Shown piece by piece: positions 25,822 to 33,906 of a stretch of 64,000 bases of DNA (its first letter is position 1; the number at the start of each line of letters is the position of its first letter). The translations under genes and the position numbers were made by a program. Source of the stretch: Nocardioides sp. CER19 (GTDB lineage Bacteria > Actinomycetota > Actinomycetes > Propionibacteriales > Nocardioidaceae); contig NZ_JARVWS010000004.1 of the NCBI RefSeq assembly GCF_029846275.1, positions 248,001-312,000 on the forward strand, in the 5' to 3' direction. Below the pieces are notes generated by a model that had not been told where the DNA came from, made no database searches, and saw nothing but the letters and a program-made list of their open reading frames with translations.

Positions 25822-26439
25822 ATGGGCACCTACCTGACCCCGCAAGAGGAGTTCTGGGCCGGCGAGTTCGGCGCCGACTACATCGAGCGCAACGTCGACC
25901 CGACCTACCTGGCGGCCAACTTCGCGTTCTTCGGCAGGATCCTCGAGCGAGCCGCCGGCGTGGCCTCGGTGCTCGAGCTGGGCGCCAACGTGGGCATGAA
26001 CCTCCGGGCGCTCCGGTCGCTGCTCCCCCACGCCGGCCTGGCCGCCGTGGAGATCAACCCGACCGCCGCCGACGCGCTCCGCGAGTGGGGCGGCGCGGAG
26101 GTGCACGAGGGCTCGATCCTCGACTTCAGGCCGTCCGAGCCGGCCGACCTGGCGTTCACCAAGGGCGTCCTCATCCACATCAACCCCGACGAGCTGCCGC
26201 GGGTCTACGACACGCTCGCCGACGCCAGCCGGCGCTACGTGCTCATCGCCGAGTACTACAACCCGTCGCCGGTCGCGATCCCCTACCGCGGGCACGACGA
26301 CCGGCTCTTCAAGCGCGACTTCGCCGGCGAGATGCTCGACCGGCACCCGGAGTTCCGCCTCGTCGACTACGGGTTCGCCTACCGGCGCGACCCGCAGTTC
26401 CCCCAGGACGACATCACCTGGTTCCTGCTGGAGAAGTGA
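25822..26439 (+). CDS. Pseudaminic acid biosynthesis-associated methylase
   Basis: 205-aa SAM-dependent methyltransferase of the family that accompanies Pse genes in other bacteria. It opens with TPQEEFWAGEFGADYIERN (family hallmark), has motif I VLELGANVGMNLRAL and the conserved FTKGVLIHINPDELPRVYDT and YNPSPVAIPYRGHDDRLFKRDFAGE. The substrate may be Pse or a Pse-containing glycan; this is not established. ATG start after a leaderless-type TAGGGT box. It closes the pse block and converges on a universal stress protein gene with 7 bp between stop codons. Confidence 0.88.
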   Translation: MGTYLTPQEEFWAGEFGADYIERNVDPTYLAANFAFFGRILERAAGVASVLELGANVGMNLRALRSLLPHAGLAAVEINPTAADALREWGGAEVHEGSILDFRPSEPADLAFTKGVLIHINPDELPRVYDTLADASRRYVLIAEYYNPSPVAIPYRGHDDRLFKRDFAGEMLDRHPEFRLVDYGFAYRRDPQFPQDDITWFLLEK

Positions 26440-26446
26440 CGAGGGG

Positions 26447-26851
26447 TCAGTCGCCGGCCTTCACGGCCAGCACCGGGCAGTGCGCGTCGAGCAGGATCCG
26501 CTGGGCGTTGCTCCCGAGGATCAGCTTCCCGACGGGCGACCGCCGCCGCAGCCCGATGACGAGCAGCTCGGCGGCGTTGGCCTCGGCGATGCTGATGAGG
26601 TCGTCGGCCGGGTCGAAGCCGCGGACGAGCTGTCGGACGACGTACGGCACTCCCTTGGCGTCGAGCCGGTGACGGACCTCGTCGAGCGCGGCGTCCTGCT
26701 CCATCGCCGCCTTCTCGTCGTAGTCCGGGCCGCCACGGGCGGAGCTCACCACGACGAGCTTCAGCCCTCTGAGTTCGGCCTCCTGCACCGCTCTCTCGAG
26801 CGCGGCCTCACCCTCGGGCTTCGCCACGTAGCCGACGACGACCGTTGCCAT
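26447..26851 (-). CDS. Universal stress protein, single domain
   Basis: 134-aa cytosolic UspA-fold protein. The N-terminal strand ATVVVGYV and the C-terminal nucleotide-binding pattern G-x2-x-x-GKLILGSNAQRILLDA (about residues 108-127) indicate ATP binding, as in the UspFG type. The start is the ATG at 26851, with GGGAGG about 6 nt upstream. A longer frame upstream has no support. Probably involved in stress or dormancy responses, as inferred from the family. It is divergent from the 150-aa hypothetical gene. Confidence 0.88.
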   Translation of the reverse strand: MATVVVGYVAKPEGEAALERAVQEAELRGLKLVVVSSARGGPDYDEKAAMEQDAALDEVRHRLDAKGVPYVVRQLVRGFDPADDLISIAEANAAELLVIGLRRRSPVGKLILGSNAQRILLDAHCPVLAVKAGD

Positions 26852-26963
26852 CCGGACCTCCCTTTGTTCGGCAGTGTGATCCACGTTACACAACCTCGAT
26901 GCCCGTAGGGCAGCCTGTGGAGGGCGTCGGCGCGCCGCGACGCCGTCGGGCAGGCTGACGGCC

Positions 26964-27416
26964 ATGATGCACGAGGCGGGGCTCGTCGAGCCATTGGCGA
27001 CGCCGCTGCGCCGAGCGCTGCGGCAGGCGGTGATGGACCACGCCGTCGCCGAGCACCGTCAGGACCACCTGCCGATCCTCCACGTCGGCCTGCCCGGCGT
27101 ACGGGACGCGGTCCACCCGGTGCGCCCCGACGAGCCGACCGACCAGGCGCTGCGCGCCGACATCGTCGCGGCGATGGTGCGCCGGGCCGCCCTGGCGGGT
27201 ACGCCGCTGGTCTGGCTCACCCGCCCCGGCGACCTGGTGGACCAGGACGTCGACGCGGCGTGGCTCGCGGGTGCCCGCCAGGCGTTCGGCGAGGCCGCGC
27301 GGCCGCTCGTCTACGTGGTCGTCAACCGGCACGGGTGGCGCGACCCGCGCAGTGGCCTGGAGACCCACTGGGCCAGGATGCGCCGCCGCTCCCCGGCACC
27401 GTCGGGAGACGTCTAG
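26964..27416 (+). CDS. Hypothetical protein, 150 aa
   Basis: Not recognised. The sequence has an alpha/beta pattern: an N-terminal helical stretch (LRRALRQAVMDHAVAEHRQD), a hydrophobic strand (LPILHVGL), a helix (ALRADIVAAMVRRAALAG), then strand TPLVWLTRPGDL and strand LVYVVVNRHGW. It may be a small Rossmann-like domain of unknown role. No signal peptide or membrane segment. ATG at 26964 or 26967. Its TAG stop (27414-27416) interlocks with the TAG of the convergent ligase gene in the palindrome CTAG. Confidence 0.6.
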   Translation: MMHEAGLVEPLATPLRRALRQAVMDHAVAEHRQDHLPILHVGLPGVRDAVHPVRPDEPTDQALRADIVAAMVRRAALAGTPLVWLTRPGDLVDQDVDAAWLAGARQAFGEAARPLVYVVVNRHGWRDPRSGLETHWARMRRRSPAPSGDV

Positions 27417-28873
27417 TCCCACGTGTGGACCGGCTCGCCGGTGTGCATCCGCTCGCGATAGTCCAGGAGCGTCGCCCGGAGGGCCGCCCGGCGGCCGTCG
27501 CGCGACCGCTCCCGGACGCGTCGCACGAGCCACTCGGCGCCGTTGACCCGGCGCCGCGCCCGCTCCTCGATCACGCCCAGCAGCCGGTCCGCGTCAGCGG
27601 GGTCGACCCCCCAGTCGAGCAGGCCCTCGCGCGCCGGCTCGAGAAGGCGCAGCACGACCTCGGTCGCGGCGACGCGGTCGTGCCCCGGCCAGTGGACCTC
27701 GGCGTCGATGCCCCGCCGCGCCGCGTCGTGGAAGTTGTCGTCGGCGACGCTGAAGGGCAGCCGCGACCACAGCGGGCGCTCGCTCTCCGCGAGCGCTCGG
27801 ACCAGCCCGAAGTAGAACGCCGCGTTGGCCATCGTGTCCGTCACCGTCGGTCCGGCCGCGAGCACACGGTTCTCCACACGCAGGTGCGGCAGGCCGTCGG
27901 CGACGTCGTAGACCGGTCGGTTCCACCGGTAGATCGTGCCGTTGTGCAGCCGCAGCTCGGCCAGCCCGGGCGTGCCGCCGGCGCCGAGGACGGCGACCGG
28001 GTCCTCGTCGTCGAGGAGCGGGATCAGCGCCGGGAAGTAGCGCCGGTTCTCCTCGAAGAGGTCGAAGACCGACGTCACCCAGCGCTCGCCGAACCACACG
28101 CGGGGTCGCACGCCCTGCGCCTGCAGCTCCTCGCTGCGGGTGTCGGTGGACTGCTCGAACAGCGGGATCCGGGTCTCGCGCCAGAGCTCCTTGCCCAGGA
28201 AGTAGGGCGAGTTGGCGCCGACCGCGACCTGGAGGGCGCAGACCGCCTGGGAGGCGTTCCAGTAGGCCGCGAACTTGTCCGGGCGCACCTGGATGTGGAA
28301 CTGGGTGCTCGTGCACGCCGCCTCGGGGAGCACGGTGTCGGTGACCATGTCGAGGCGCTCGGCACCCTCGATGCTGATCCGGATGTCCTCCCCCCGCGCG
28401 GCCAGCACCTGGTCGTTGATCACCGCGTAGCGGGAATCGGTGCTCATGCTCTGCGACTGCAGGTGCTCGGGGGCCAGCGTCGGCAGGATGCCGATCATCA
28501 CGAGGTCGGCACCCTCGCCCGCCGAGCGCTTGCGAGCGTCGTCGAGACGCTGCCGCAGCGAGTCCTCGAGTCGCGCCAGACCGCCGTGGTGGAGCGCGGT
28601 CGGCGGGACGTTGACCTCGACGTTGAACCGGGCCAGCTCGGTCTGGAAGTCCGGGTGGTCGATGGCGTCGAGCACCTCGTCGTTGCGCAGCACCGGCAGG
28701 CCGGCCTCGTCGATCAGGTTGAGCTCGACCTCCAGCCCGGTCATCGGGTCGGTCGCGTCGAACCGTTGCTCCTCGAGCATCCGCGCGAGGACGTCCAGGC
28801 TGCGGCGCAGCTTCTCCCGGAACCGGGCCCGGTCGGATCCGCCGAACTCCTGCTCCTCGACCTCTTCACCCAT
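27413..28873 (-). CDS. Glutamate-cysteine ligase-family (GCS2) protein, second copy
   Basis: 486-aa member of the GCS2/carboxylate-amine ligase superfamily, predicted to form an ATP-dependent amide bond between glutamate and an amine or amino acid. Ligand-binding acidic motif GLEVELNLID, then FNVEVNVPP, ACTSTQFHIQVRPDKFAAYWN and VGANSPYFLGK match the superfamily. The C-terminal region carries NFHDAARRGIDAEV and a basic end. It overlaps the preceding paralogue by 8 bp (ATG at 28873 inside its 3' end), so the two are translated together. Its substrate is unknown. Because actinobacteria make mycothiol rather than glutathione, gamma-glutamylcysteine for glutathione is not assumed. Confidence 0.85.
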   Translation of the reverse strand: MGEEVEEQEFGGSDRARFREKLRRSLDVLARMLEEQRFDATDPMTGLEVELNLIDEAGLPVLRNDEVLDAIDHPDFQTELARFNVEVNVPPTALHHGGLARLEDSLRQRLDDARKRSAGEGADLVMIGILPTLAPEHLQSQSMSTDSRYAVINDQVLAARGEDIRISIEGAERLDMVTDTVLPEAACTSTQFHIQVRPDKFAAYWNASQAVCALQVAVGANSPYFLGKELWRETRIPLFEQSTDTRSEELQAQGVRPRVWFGERWVTSVFDLFEENRRYFPALIPLLDDEDPVAVLGAGGTPGLAELRLHNGTIYRWNRPVYDVADGLPHLRVENRVLAAGPTVTDTMANAAFYFGLVRALAESERPLWSRLPFSVADDNFHDAARRGIDAEVHWPGHDRVAATEVVLRLLEPAREGLLDWGVDPADADRLLGVIEERARRRVNGAEWLVRRVRERSRDGRRAALRATLLDYRERMHTGEPVHTWD

Positions 28874-30011
28874 CGGTGGCCACCTCCCCACCCTTCCACG
28901 TCTCCTCGGTGCGGGAGAGCAGGTCGTCGACGACGCTCTCGATGCTCCCGCCCCGCTCGTACGCCGCCCGCTGCCGGCTCGCCCCGCCGGCCCGCAGCAC
29001 CCGGTCGACGCCCTCCACCACCCGGTCGAGGTCGCCCGCCTCCTCGAGCACGTCGCGGACGTGATCGACGAGCGCCTCCAGCACCTCGCGGGCCGGGCGG
29101 AGCTCGCGCTCGCGCGGGTGCACCAGGGTGTTGCTCAGCCCCATGCGCGCGGCCCGCCAATGGCTGGCCCGGAGCAGCTCCGCGCGCCACCGGTCGAGCG
29201 GCCACTCGTCCGCCCACTCGCGGGCGGCGGTCACGACCAGCCCGCGGACCAGGGCGGCGGCGAGGACGGCGTCCTCGTGGTCGGTGCAGGCGTCGAGGAC
29301 GCGGATCTCCACCGTCGGCTGGGTCACCGACAGACGGGCGTCGAAGTAGAGCATCCCCTCGTCGCGGGCGGCCCCGGTCATCAGCAGCATCCGCGCCGCC
29401 TCGCGGTAGCCCTCGACCGACTCGAAGGCCTCCGTCGCGCCGGCGCTCGGCCACCGCATCCACGCCTGCGAGCGCCAGGAGGCATAGTTGGTGTCACGCC
29501 CGGCCGCGAACGGCGAGTTCGCCCCGACCGCGACCAGGACGGGCAACCACGGCGCGATCCGGTCGATCACGCCGATGCCCTCCTCAGGCGAGTCGATGGC
29601 GACGTGCACGTGGGTGCCGCAGGTGCTGCCGTTGCGTGCCGTCTCCCCGAAGGTCTCCACCATCGCGCGGTAGCGCTCGTTGGGCGACACCTGCGGCTCG
29701 CTGCCCTCGATCGGGACGATGCCGCAGGCGATCACGCCGAGGCCGGCGGAGACGGCCGCCTCCCCCGCCGTCCGTCGGGCGGCGACGAGCTGCCGCGCGA
29801 CGTCGTCGAGGTCGGTGGTCGGGTCGGTACGGGTCTCGATCTGGTGCAGGAACAGCTCCTGGTCCAGCTCGTCGCTGGAGGTCTGCGGATCGCGTCCGCT
29901 GCCGTGCTCGCGGTTCGCCTTGAGCACCTCGGCCGATCGAGAGCTGACCGCGCGGGTGTCCGGGTCGACCAGGAGAAGCTCCTCCTCGACCCCCACGGTT
30001 CGGACGTCCAT
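28866..30011 (-). CDS. YbdK-type carboxylate-amine ligase (GCS2)
   Basis: 381-aa YbdK-like ligase. N-terminal TVGVEEELLLVDPDTRAVS with the metal-binding Glu cluster, HQIETRTDPTTD, STCGTHVHVAIDSPEEGI (about residues 128-145), VGANSPFAAGRDTNYASWRSQ and ARLSVTQPTVEIRVLDACTD are all present. E. coli YbdK has weak glutamate-cysteine ligase activity; the natural product of this branch is unknown. ATG at 30011, 10 bp after the DUF4192 gene stop. The gene runs into its paralogue with an 8-bp overlap, forming a three-gene operon DUF4192-ybdK-GCS2. Confidence 0.9.
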   Translation of the reverse strand: MDVRTVGVEEELLLVDPDTRAVSSRSAEVLKANREHGSGRDPQTSSDELDQELFLHQIETRTDPTTDLDDVARQLVAARRTAGEAAVSAGLGVIACGIVPIEGSEPQVSPNERYRAMVETFGETARNGSTCGTHVHVAIDSPEEGIGVIDRIAPWLPVLVAVGANSPFAAGRDTNYASWRSQAWMRWPSAGATEAFESVEGYREAARMLLMTGAARDEGMLYFDARLSVTQPTVEIRVLDACTDHEDAVLAAALVRGLVVTAAREWADEWPLDRWRAELLRASHWRAARMGLSNTLVHPRERELRPAREVLEALVDHVRDVLEEAGDLDRVVEGVDRVLRAGGASRQRAAYERGGSIESVVDDLLSRTEETWKGGEVATDG

Positions 30012-30021
30012 GCCGCCACCG

Positions 30022-31029
30022 TTATCCAGCGAGACCCCCGGGAAACCTGGCGGTCCAGTCCTCGTGCGGCGGCACGGCGCCCTCGAGTGCGTCGGCCACG
30101 ATCCGCCCCAGCGAGTGGTCCGGGTCGTCCTCGAGGCACCGGTCGACCGCACACCACGCGAGCGCCCCGTCGCCGTGCATCCACGAGGCGAACGCCAGCA
30201 CCGCGGCCGCCCCGGCGACGAGCCCGTCCGGGGCCCGACGGACGAGGTCGGTCCACAGTCGGACGTGCCCGAGCGCCTCGGCCCGGGTGATGCCGAGCCA
30301 GGCGTGGTCCCGGATCTCCGCGTTGTGAACCGCGAGGAGGATCCGCGCGGCCTCGAGGTCGTCCGGGACCGTGTCGGCCGCCAGGTGCCGGTCGAGCATC
30401 GCCCGCAGCGCGCGTCCGTCGGGGCGGACGCGACCGAGCAGGGCGAACGCCTCGTCGGCGTGGGCGGTGGTCTCCAGGGCCAGCTGCACCTCGACGGGCA
30501 GCCCCTCCCAGAGGTCGCCGAGCGCGTCCTCGACCGCGGCGACCGCATCGGGATCAGCGCGCAGCCGCTCGGACAGCTCCTCCCGGGACCCAGCCATGAC
30601 CCGGCCCTCGAAGATCGCCTGCGCGCGGAAGGGGTGGTCGGTGACGTCGTAGGGCACGCCGTGCGCGGGGACGCCGCTGCGCCCCAACGGCGTGAACCAG
30701 CGGCCGTCGTGCGCCCGGATCGCGTCGATCACCCGGACCCCGGCCGCGTCGAACCGTCGCTGCAGGGCGCGGGCCACCTTGTGCGTCAACCGGTCCTGCC
30801 CGCTGAACAGCACGAACACGACCTGGCGCACCGCGTGCCGGCGTACGGGCTCGAGCAGGCTCTCGACGCAGCCGGCGATGTCGTCGGGCGCCGGCAGGTC
30901 GATCCGGGCGTGGAACGACTCGCGCCCGCCGAAGGTCAGCATGACGACCGACTCGTGGGGCTCGAAGCCGATGACGACGGGGACGAGCGCGAGGACGTCC
31001 TCGGTGCTGCGCGCGGTGAAGGTGGTCAT
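30022..31029 (-). CDS. DUF4192 family protein
   Basis: 335-aa protein with the DUF4192 N-terminus (ARSTEDVLALVPVVIGFEPHESVVMLTF), which is common in actinobacteria and has no known activity. The first 150 residues are alpha/beta; the remainder is helical with FASWMHGDGALAWCAVDR near the end, a conserved family motif. It is the first gene of the operon with two GCS2 ligases and divergent from dinB (162 bp between starts). ATG start at 31029. The same-strand association with amide ligases is an observation; no functional link is established. Confidence 0.85.
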   Translation of the reverse strand: MTTFTARSTEDVLALVPVVIGFEPHESVVMLTFGGRESFHARIDLPAPDDIAGCVESLLEPVRRHAVRQVVFVLFSGQDRLTHKVARALQRRFDAAGVRVIDAIRAHDGRWFTPLGRSGVPAHGVPYDVTDHPFRAQAIFEGRVMAGSREELSERLRADPDAVAAVEDALGDLWEGLPVEVQLALETTAHADEAFALLGRVRPDGRALRAMLDRHLAADTVPDDLEAARILLAVHNAEIRDHAWLGITRAEALGHVRLWTDLVRRAPDGLVAGAAAVLAFASWMHGDGALAWCAVDRCLEDDPDHSLGRIVADALEGAVPPHEDWTARFPGGLAG

Positions 31030-31178
31030 GGGCGCACGCTGGTCCCCGGCACCCACCGTCACGAGTGGGCCGGCAGGAGGCTGGGGGAAGCGCCGCCCGG
31101 GCGGCCGGCTGTGGACGCGGACCGGCCCGGCGCGTGACCGGCGGGCCGGGTGTGGTCGAGGAGGTCGACGCCGGACGG

Positions 31179-31184
31179 TAGGTT
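31179..31184 (+). promoter_or_regulatory. -10 box TAGGTT for dinB, leaderless type
   Basis: TAGGTT ends 7 nt before the GTG at 31192. No Shine-Dalgarno sequence is seen. Confidence 0.5.
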
Positions 31185-31191
31185 CCCGTCC

Positions 31192-32514
31192 GTGCGCCAG
31201 CACGCTTCCGTCCTCCACCTCGACCTCGACGCCTTCTACGCGTCGGTCGAGCAGCGCGACAAACCCTCCCTGCGTGGCAAGCCGGTCATCGTCGGCGGCA
31301 TCGGCGGCCGCGGCGTCGTCGCGACGGCGTCGTACGAGGCCCGGAAGTACGGCGTCCACTCGGCCATGTCGACCCGGGAGGCGCGGTCGCGCTGCCCGCA
31401 CGCCGCCTTCCTCTACCCCCGCTTCCCCGCCTACCGGGAGACCAGTGAGCGCGTGATGGGGCTGCTGCGCAGCATCTCCCCGCTGGTCGAGCCGCTCTCC
31501 CTCGACGAGGCGTTCGTGGACCTCGAGCAGTCGGACCTAGACGATCTCGGCGTCGCCTCGGTGACGGCCTTCGCCGAGGACCTGCGCCGTCGGGTACACG
31601 ACGTGACCGAGGGCCTCACGGCGAGCGTGGGTGTCGGCACCAGCAAGTTCATCGCGAAGGTGGCCAGCGACCTCGAGAAGCCCGACGGGCTGGTCGTCGT
31701 CGGCCCGGGCACCGAGCGCGACCTGCTGCGGCCCATGCGGGTCAAGGTCATCCCCGGCGTCGGGCCGGCGACCGACGAGCGGCTGCGGCGGGCCGGCATC
31801 CACACCGTCGCGGACCTCGAGTCGGTGAGCCTCGACGAGCTCGTCCGCCTCGTGGGGAAGGCGCACGGCAGCAGCCTCTTCCAGCTGGCCCGCGCCGACG
31901 ACGACCGGCCCGTGGTCGCCGACCAGGAGACCAAGTCGGTCAGCGTGGAGAGCACCTACGACACCGACCTGACCGACGCGACGGTCATGGAGGGTCTGGT
32001 CACCCGCCAGGCCCGGGAGGTCGCCGAGCGGCTCCAGAAGCACGGCCTGTCAGGACGCACGGTGACGCTCAAGGTGAGGCTCTACGACTTCACCACGCTG
32101 AGCAGGTCCTCGACGCTCCCCTCGCCCACCGACGCCACGGCGACCGTCGGCCGGCTCGCCCGCGCGCTGCTGACCGAGCTCGTGGGGAGCGGCGCGACGG
32201 CCGGCGGCGTACGGCTGCTCGGCGTCGGCGTCTCCGGGCTGGCGGACTGGATCCAGGAGGACCTGTTCGGGGAGTCGGACGCGGTCGCCGAGGTCGCGGA
32301 GCTCCCGGAGCCGGCCGCCCCGCTCCGGCGCCGGCCCGAGTGGGCACCCGGCATGGACGTCGTGCACGAGGAGCACGGCCGCGGCTGGGTCTGGGGCTCC
32401 GGCAGGGGTGTGGTCACTGTCCGCTTCGAGACGGCGGCGACACCGGCGGGCCCGGTGAGGTCGTTCGCGGCCGACGACGCGGCCCTCAGCGCGTGGACAC
32501 CCCCCGGAACCTGA
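31192..32514 (+). CDS. dinB: DNA polymerase IV (Y-family)
   Basis: 440-aa translesion polymerase. The catalytic carboxylates are in HLDLDAFYASVEQ (residues 9-21) and PLSLDEAFVDLEQ (about 102-114). The steric-gate region YEARKYGVHSAMS, the HhH motif VIPGVGPATDERLRRAGI and the little-finger domain (about 245-350) are intact. A beta-clamp-binding motif QEDLF follows (about residue 355). The C-terminal tail GMDVVHEEHGRGWVWGSGRG is typical for actinobacterial DinB. GTG at 31192, 7 nt after a TAGGTT box, suggests a leaderless transcript; no LexA box was recognised. Its 3' end overlaps the convergent pxpC gene by 29 bp. Confidence 0.93.
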   Translation: MRQHASVLHLDLDAFYASVEQRDKPSLRGKPVIVGGIGGRGVVATASYEARKYGVHSAMSTREARSRCPHAAFLYPRFPAYRETSERVMGLLRSISPLVEPLSLDEAFVDLEQSDLDDLGVASVTAFAEDLRRRVHDVTEGLTASVGVGTSKFIAKVASDLEKPDGLVVVGPGTERDLLRPMRVKVIPGVGPATDERLRRAGIHTVADLESVSLDELVRLVGKAHGSSLFQLARADDDRPVVADQETKSVSVESTYDTDLTDATVMEGLVTRQAREVAERLQKHGLSGRTVTLKVRLYDFTTLSRSSTLPSPTDATATVGRLARALLTELVGSGATAGGVRLLGVGVSGLADWIQEDLFGESDAVAEVAELPEPAAPLRRRPEWAPGMDVVHEEHGRGWVWGSGRGVVTVRFETAATPAGPVRSFAADDAALSAWTPPGT

Positions 32515-33304
32515 CCCGCTCCCCCGGCCGGACCTGCGCGCACCGCCACAGGTCGTCCGGGTGCACGACGCCGACGACCGGGTAGCCGCCGGTCGGCGGG
32601 TGGTCGGCGAGGAACACGATCGGCCGCCCGCTCGGTGGGACCTGGACGGCGCCGAGCACCATCCCCTCGCTCGGCAGCTCGCCCGCACCCACCCGTTCCA
32701 GCGCGGGCCCGTCGAGCCGCAGCCCGATCCGGTCGGAGTCGGGTCGGACGACCCACTCGCTGCCGAACAGCGGCGCGAGAGAGGCGAACCAGTCGGCACG
32801 CGGACCGGGCAGCACCCGCAGCGCACCCTCCCGCCGGGCGGGCGGCACGTCGAGCGGGCGCGGCGCACCGGTCGGCTCGCCGAGCGGCAGCGAGGTGCCG
32901 TCGACGACGCGCGGTGGCCCCACCCACGCGAGGGTGTCGGTGCTCCGCGACCCGAGCACCGGGTCCACGTCGATGCCGCCCGCGACGGCCACATAGCTGC
33001 GCAGCCCGTACGTCGGCACCGGCACGCGCAGCTCGCCGCCGGCCGCCCACCAGAACGTCGGCGCGGTGCTCGCCCCGGTCAGCGCCGCCCAGCGGCCCGG
33101 CCCCGCGTTGCGCAGCGCGAGGCCGCCGAGCACCGTCTCGAGCACCGCCGCGTCGGGCGGGTTGCCGACCAGTCGGTTCGCGAGCGCGGCCGCCGGGGCG
33201 TCGAGGGCGCCGGCCCGCGGCACGCCGAGGTGCGCCCAGCCGACCCGTCCCCGGTCCTGCACCGTCGTGAGCGTGCCGGCCGAGACCACCTCAAGCCGGG
33301 ACAA
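32486..33304 (-). CDS. pxpC: 5-oxoprolinase subunit C (biotin-dependent carboxyltransferase fold)
   Basis: 272-aa KipA/PxpC subunit. PxpABC hydrolyses 5-oxoproline (pyroglutamate) to glutamate with ATP. N-terminal VVSAGTLTTVQDRGRVGWAH and GVPRAGALDAPA, then LRSYVAVAGGIDVDPVLGSRST, RPDSDRIGLRLDGPAL and FLADHPPTGGYPVVGVV are hallmark motifs. TTG at 33304 overlaps the end of pxpB by 14 bp, giving a tight operon pxpA-pxpB-pxpC. The 3' end overlaps dinB antisense by 29 bp. Confidence 0.9.
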   Translation of the reverse strand: MSRLEVVSAGTLTTVQDRGRVGWAHLGVPRAGALDAPAAALANRLVGNPPDAAVLETVLGGLALRNAGPGRWAALTGASTAPTFWWAAGGELRVPVPTYGLRSYVAVAGGIDVDPVLGSRSTDTLAWVGPPRVVDGTSLPLGEPTGAPRPLDVPPARREGALRVLPGPRADWFASLAPLFGSEWVVRPDSDRIGLRLDGPALERVGAGELPSEGMVLGAVQVPPSGRPIVFLADHPPTGGYPVVGVVHPDDLWRCAQVRPGERVRFRGVSTR

Positions 33305-33881
33305 AGCGCACCTGCGTCCCGGGAGCGAGCAGCGCCGGCTCCTCGGCCGTCGGGTCCCACAGCGTCGCGTCGGTGCGGCCCAGCAGCAGCCAGCCGCCGG
33401 GCGACGCCGTCGGATAGACCCCGCACCACTCCCCGGCGATCGCCACCGCGCCGGCCGGCACCCGCGGCCGGGGGTCGTCGAGCCGCGGCAGCCACCACTC
33501 CTCCGGAAGGCCGGTCAGGTAGGCGAACCCGGGCGCGAAGCCACAGAACGCGCTCGTGAACGTCAGCGAGGTGTGCCGGTCGACCACCTCCTCCGCCGGC
33601 ACCGACCACCGGTCGGCCACCAGGCCGAGGTCGGGGCCGTCGTAGGTCACCGGGACCTCCACGGTGCGCCGGGTGCGGACGGCCGTGCCGCCGGGCCACG
33701 CGGCGAGGAGCGCGGTCGCGGGTCCGGGATCGACGCCGTCGAGCAGCACGCTGCGCGCGGCCGGGACGACGTCGTCGGCGGCGAGCCCGGAGGCCCGTAG
33801 CCAGGCCGCGAGGGCGGCCGCCTCGTCGGGCGAGCCGACCTCGGCGAGGACCGCCCGGTCGCCGACCGGCCGGGTCCTCAC
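33291..33881 (-). CDS. pxpB: 5-oxoprolinase subunit B (KipI fold)
   Basis: 196-aa KipI-family subunit that forms a complex with PxpC. The N-terminal RPVGDRAVLAEVG, VEVPVTYDGPDLGLVAD and the signature FCGFAPGFAYLTGLPEEW (about residues 110-127), followed by RVPAGAVAIAGEWCGVYPTASPGGW, match the family fully. GTG start at 33881, 25 bp after the pxpA stop. It overlaps pxpC by 14 bp. Confidence 0.92.
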   Translation of the reverse strand: MRTRPVGDRAVLAEVGSPDEAAALAAWLRASGLAADDVVPAARSVLLDGVDPGPATALLAAWPGGTAVRTRRTVEVPVTYDGPDLGLVADRWSVPAEEVVDRHTSLTFTSAFCGFAPGFAYLTGLPEEWWLPRLDDPRPRVPAGAVAIAGEWCGVYPTASPGGWLLLGRTDATLWDPTAEEPALLAPGTQVRFVPA

Positions 33882-33906
33882 CGCGCTGGACCGTTCACGC
33901 TCGGGG

